Part shown: positions 62,065-64,000 of the stretch, piece by piece
Numbering within the stretch: position 1 is the first letter of the stretch
Layout: every line of letters begins with the position of its first letter
Assembly (NCBI RefSeq): GCF_001613345.1
Contig: NZ_BDCE01000059.1
Coordinates: 1 to 64,000 of the forward strand
Direction: 5' to 3'
Source of the DNA: Nocardia uniformis NBRC 13702
GTDB lineage: Bacteria; Actinomycetota; Actinomycetes; Mycobacteriales; Mycobacteriaceae
Length of the DNA stretch: 64,000 nt
Notes under the pieces: generated by a model
The model's input: the letters and a program-made list of their open reading frames with translations, nothing else
Told to the model about the DNA's origin: nothing
Databases searched by the model: none
Translations under genes and position numbers: made by a program

Positions 62065-62397
62065 ATGAGCGAAACCACCGTCATCCAACGGCCCGACGCC
62101 AGCCCGCAGCACTACGAAATCAGTGTGGACGCCGAACACGCGGGATTGACCGCCTACGTGGACAACGACGAGCAGCGCATCTTCTTCCACACCGAGGTGG
62201 ATGAGCGTTTCGCTGGTCAGGGACTGGCCAGCAAGCTCATCAGCGCCGCTCTCGCCGACACGCGCGCGGCGGGTAAGCGCATCGTCCCGGTCTGCCCGTT
62301 CGTCGCGAAATTCGTAGGCAAGCACCATGAATTCGACGATCTGGTGGATCCCGTGACACCGCAGGCGTTGGCCGCGGCCCAGGCCGCGCAGGCCTGA
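62065..62397 (+). CDS. GNAT-like N-acetyltransferase domain protein
   Basis: A 110-residue small protein of the YjdJ/CG-type acetyltransferase family: YEISVDAEHAGLTAYVDNDE, RIFFHTEVDERFAGQGLASKLI (acetyl-CoA loop) and GKRIVPVCPFVAKFVGKHHE. ATG 62065, AGGAG 5 nt upstream. Follows YceI by 33 bp and is probably in the same transcript. Confidence 0.88.
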   Translation: MSETTVIQRPDASPQHYEISVDAEHAGLTAYVDNDEQRIFFHTEVDERFAGQGLASKLISAALADTRAAGKRIVPVCPFVAKFVGKHHEFDDLVDPVTPQALAAAQAAQA

Positions 62398-62507
62398 TCC
62401 GACCTCGAGGTCGGATACGCAGCGAACCGACACGGGCCGGTTCACGCCACGGCAGGCCGCCGATGAAATCACGGATCCGGGCCCGAGCGACGACTAGCGT
62501 GACGCCC

Positions 62508-63362
62508 ATGGCGCGGATTGTGGTGGTGGGCAGTGTCAATATGGATCTGGTGACGCGCGTGCGGCGGCGGCCGGAACCCGGCGAAACCGTGGCCGGGGAG
62601 GGATTCGCGCTGGTGCCCGGCGGAAAGGGTGCGAATCAGGCGATTGCCGCGCGACGGGCCGGGGCCGAGGCGGAGTTCGTGGGTGCGGTCGGCGATGACG
62701 TATTCGCGGCGGAACTGCGTCGGGTATTGAGCGATTCCGGCGTGGGAACCGAACAGCTGCGCACCGTCGCCGGGCCGAGCGGTGTGGCGGCGATAGTCGT
62801 GGACGGCGGCGGCGAGAACACCATTATCGTGGTCGGTGGGGCGAACGCGGCCATGACCGAGTTGACCCCGGCGGACCTCGACGCCATCGCCGCCGCCGAT
62901 ACCCTCATGTGCCAGTTGGAGATTCCGGTGTCGACCGTCCTCGCCGCCGCCCGGCACGCACGGGCACACGACACCACGGTGCTGCTGAATCCCTCACCGG
63001 TACGCGAACTGCCACCCGAGCTGTGGGCGGAGATAGATGTGGCGGTGGTCAATGAGGGCGAAGCCGCTCACCTCGGTACCGTCCTGAAAGCGGTCCCCCA
63101 TGTGATCACCACCCTCGGCGCGGCCGGAGCGAACTACCGCGGAGCCGATGGCGAGACCCGTTCCCACCCGGGCGTTCCCGTCGAAGTGGTGGATACCACC
63201 GGCGCCGGCGACACTTTCACGGGCGCGCTGGCCGCCCACTGGCACGAGGGACCCGAGACCGCACTGTCCTGGGCCTGCACCGCGGGGGCGCTCGCCACCA
63301 CCAAACTCGGTGCGAGCGCTTCGATTCCGACCCGCGAGGCTATCGAACAGGCCCTCGTCTGA
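62508..63362 (+). CDS. rbsK: Ribokinase, PfkB family
   Basis: A 284-residue sugar kinase. PfkB signature 1 in GGKGANQAIAARRAGA and signature 2 in DTTGAGDTFTGALAA with the catalytic Asp. LNPSPVRELPPELW and MARIVVVGSVNMDLVTRV are typical of ribokinase. ATG 62508 is chosen; the frame is open 45 nt further. No ribose transporter lies beside it. Confidence 0.9.
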   Translation: MARIVVVGSVNMDLVTRVRRRPEPGETVAGEGFALVPGGKGANQAIAARRAGAEAEFVGAVGDDVFAAELRRVLSDSGVGTEQLRTVAGPSGVAAIVVDGGGENTIIVVGGANAAMTELTPADLDAIAAADTLMCQLEIPVSTVLAAARHARAHDTTVLLNPSPVRELPPELWAEIDVAVVNEGEAAHLGTVLKAVPHVITTLGAAGANYRGADGETRSHPGVPVEVVDTTGAGDTFTGALAAHWHEGPETALSWACTAGALATTKLGASASIPTREAIEQALV

Positions 63363-63370
63363 CGACCTAC

Positions 63371-64000
63371 TCAGCGGAACTCTTCGGCATTGGCGACAGA
63401 CCATTCGGCGAACGTGGTGGCGCGTCCGGTGAGGTCGGCGATGGTGGTGGTGGCGACCTGCGGGTGTTCGACCATGGCGGCCAGGCCGTCGACGTACCAC
63501 TGCGCGAACTCGCCCATCGCCGGTTCGAGCAGCGCGACCGCCTCCCCGGGTGGCACCGTCACGAAAGAGATATCGCGGCCGAGTGCCTCACCCAACGCCA
63601 GCACCCGCCCTGCCCTGGTAATGGTTTCCGGGCCGGTGAGGTTGTAGGTCGCGCCGAGGTGTCCGGTGCCGAGCAGTACCGTCGCCGCCACCCGGGCGAT
63701 ATCGTCCATGGCGATCGGGGCGTTGGCGGCGGCCGGATACGGTTCGCGCACTTCGCCCGTCGTGCGGATCTGTTCGGCCCACATCACCGTGTTCTCCATG
63801 AACTCACCCGTGAACAGGTGTGTCCAGCCGACACCGGACTTCTCGACCGCCTGCGCGATGGGCAGCCAGTCGGTGGTTTCATCGCCGGAGAGATCGACAA
63901 TCTGCCCGATCCCGGCCTGACGCGCCAGATCGACTACCTCGGTGACGGTTTCGAGGGCGGGTGCGAGATACATCCGGTCGACGCCCTCGAATGCCGCCGG
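63371..64000 (-). CDS. NmrA-like NAD(P)-binding protein, cut at right edge
   Basis: About 209 visible C-terminal residues of an atypical short-chain dehydrogenase/NmrA-type protein: AAFEGVDRMYLAPALE at the cut edge, HLGATYNLTGPETITRAG, GVGWTHLFTGEFMENTVMWA, AQWYVDGLAAM. The N-terminal NAD(P)-binding GxxGxxG lies beyond the window. Its stop is 8 bp from that of rbsK, convergent. Confidence 0.85.
   Translation of the reverse strand, partial: PAAFEGVDRMYLAPALETVTEVVDLARQAGIGQIVDLSGDETTDWLPIAQAVEKSGVGWTHLFTGEFMENTVMWAEQIRTTGEVREPYPAAANAPIAMDDIARVAATVLLGTGHLGATYNLTGPETITRAGRVLALGEALGRDISFVTVPPGEAVALLEPAMGEFAQWYVDGLAAMVEHPQVATTTIADLTGRATTFAEWSVANAEEFR

Overview
The window is high-GC chromosomal DNA with many GTG starts and ATGA-coupled operons. 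The gene content points to a mycolic-acid-group actinomycete, most likely Nocardia or a close relative. The strongest evidence is remembered gene order: a molybdopterin block like Mycobacterium tuberculosis Rv0864-Rv0869c, followed by a long block like Rv2397c-Rv2427c (cysA/W/T/subI, GH15 trehalase, lepA, PemK-like, transglutaminase/alpha-E/ATP-grasp, rpsT, holA, comEC/comEA, degV, octT, gpgP, rsfS, nadD, VWA/MoxR, proA). An XRE plus DUF397 pair, typical of Streptomyces and Nocardia, also fits. No search was run; the species is inferred.

Layout. 1-4.7 kb: a c-di-AMP (ydaO-type) riboswitch cut by the left edge, then molybdenum-cofactor genes moaA-moaD (minus) and moeA, a small unknown, a fused moaC-mogA, and moaE (plus). 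5-9.1 kb: purine salvage and catabolism, with a urate/xanthine permease, urate oxidase and a PucR regulator. 9.2-10.6 kb: a CobW-type metal GTPase and a small unknown. 10.7-14.4 kb: the sulfate ABC importer operon. 14.8-17.4 kb: an M48 metallopeptidase beside a Ser/Thr kinase with four C-terminal membrane segments. 17.5-20.3 kb: small proteins, including an untracked 25-residue membrane peptide, and a GH15 enzyme. 20.6-24.8 kb: a two-gene operon of a repeat-rich Pro/Ala/Thr protein and a dynamin-like protein with an abnormal GTP-binding site. 24.8-29.2 kb: repeat-rich spacers around lepA, a lone PemK/MazF-like protein and an aquaporin. 29.3-32.9 kb: the transglutaminase/alpha-E/ATP-grasp cassette. 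33-42.1 kb: rpsT, a thioesterase, holA, comEC/comEA, degV, octT, gpgP, rsfS, nadD. 42.4-53.8 kb: an accessory stretch of regulators (TetR x2, HxlR, XRE), small enzymes, gene remnants and a BCCT transporter. 54-57.7 kb: VWA protein, MoxR ATPase, proA. 58.1-64 kb: an MFS exporter, an LLM monooxygenase/FMN reductase/YceI/GNAT gene set, ribokinase and a truncated NAD(P)-binding protein.

Noncoding structure is unusually rich. Four copies of an 80-90 bp long-armed inverted repeat lie at gene 3' ends, three of them between convergent genes. A GTGCCCCG-armed hairpin family sits at the 3' ends of lepA, the PemK-like gene and the aquaporin gene. There is a five-unit 61-bp tandem array beside lepA. The best candidate for an undescribed system is the operon at 20.6-24.8 kb, which resembles the mycobacterial ini (isoniazid-inducible) operons but whose GTPase lacks the P-loop lysine.
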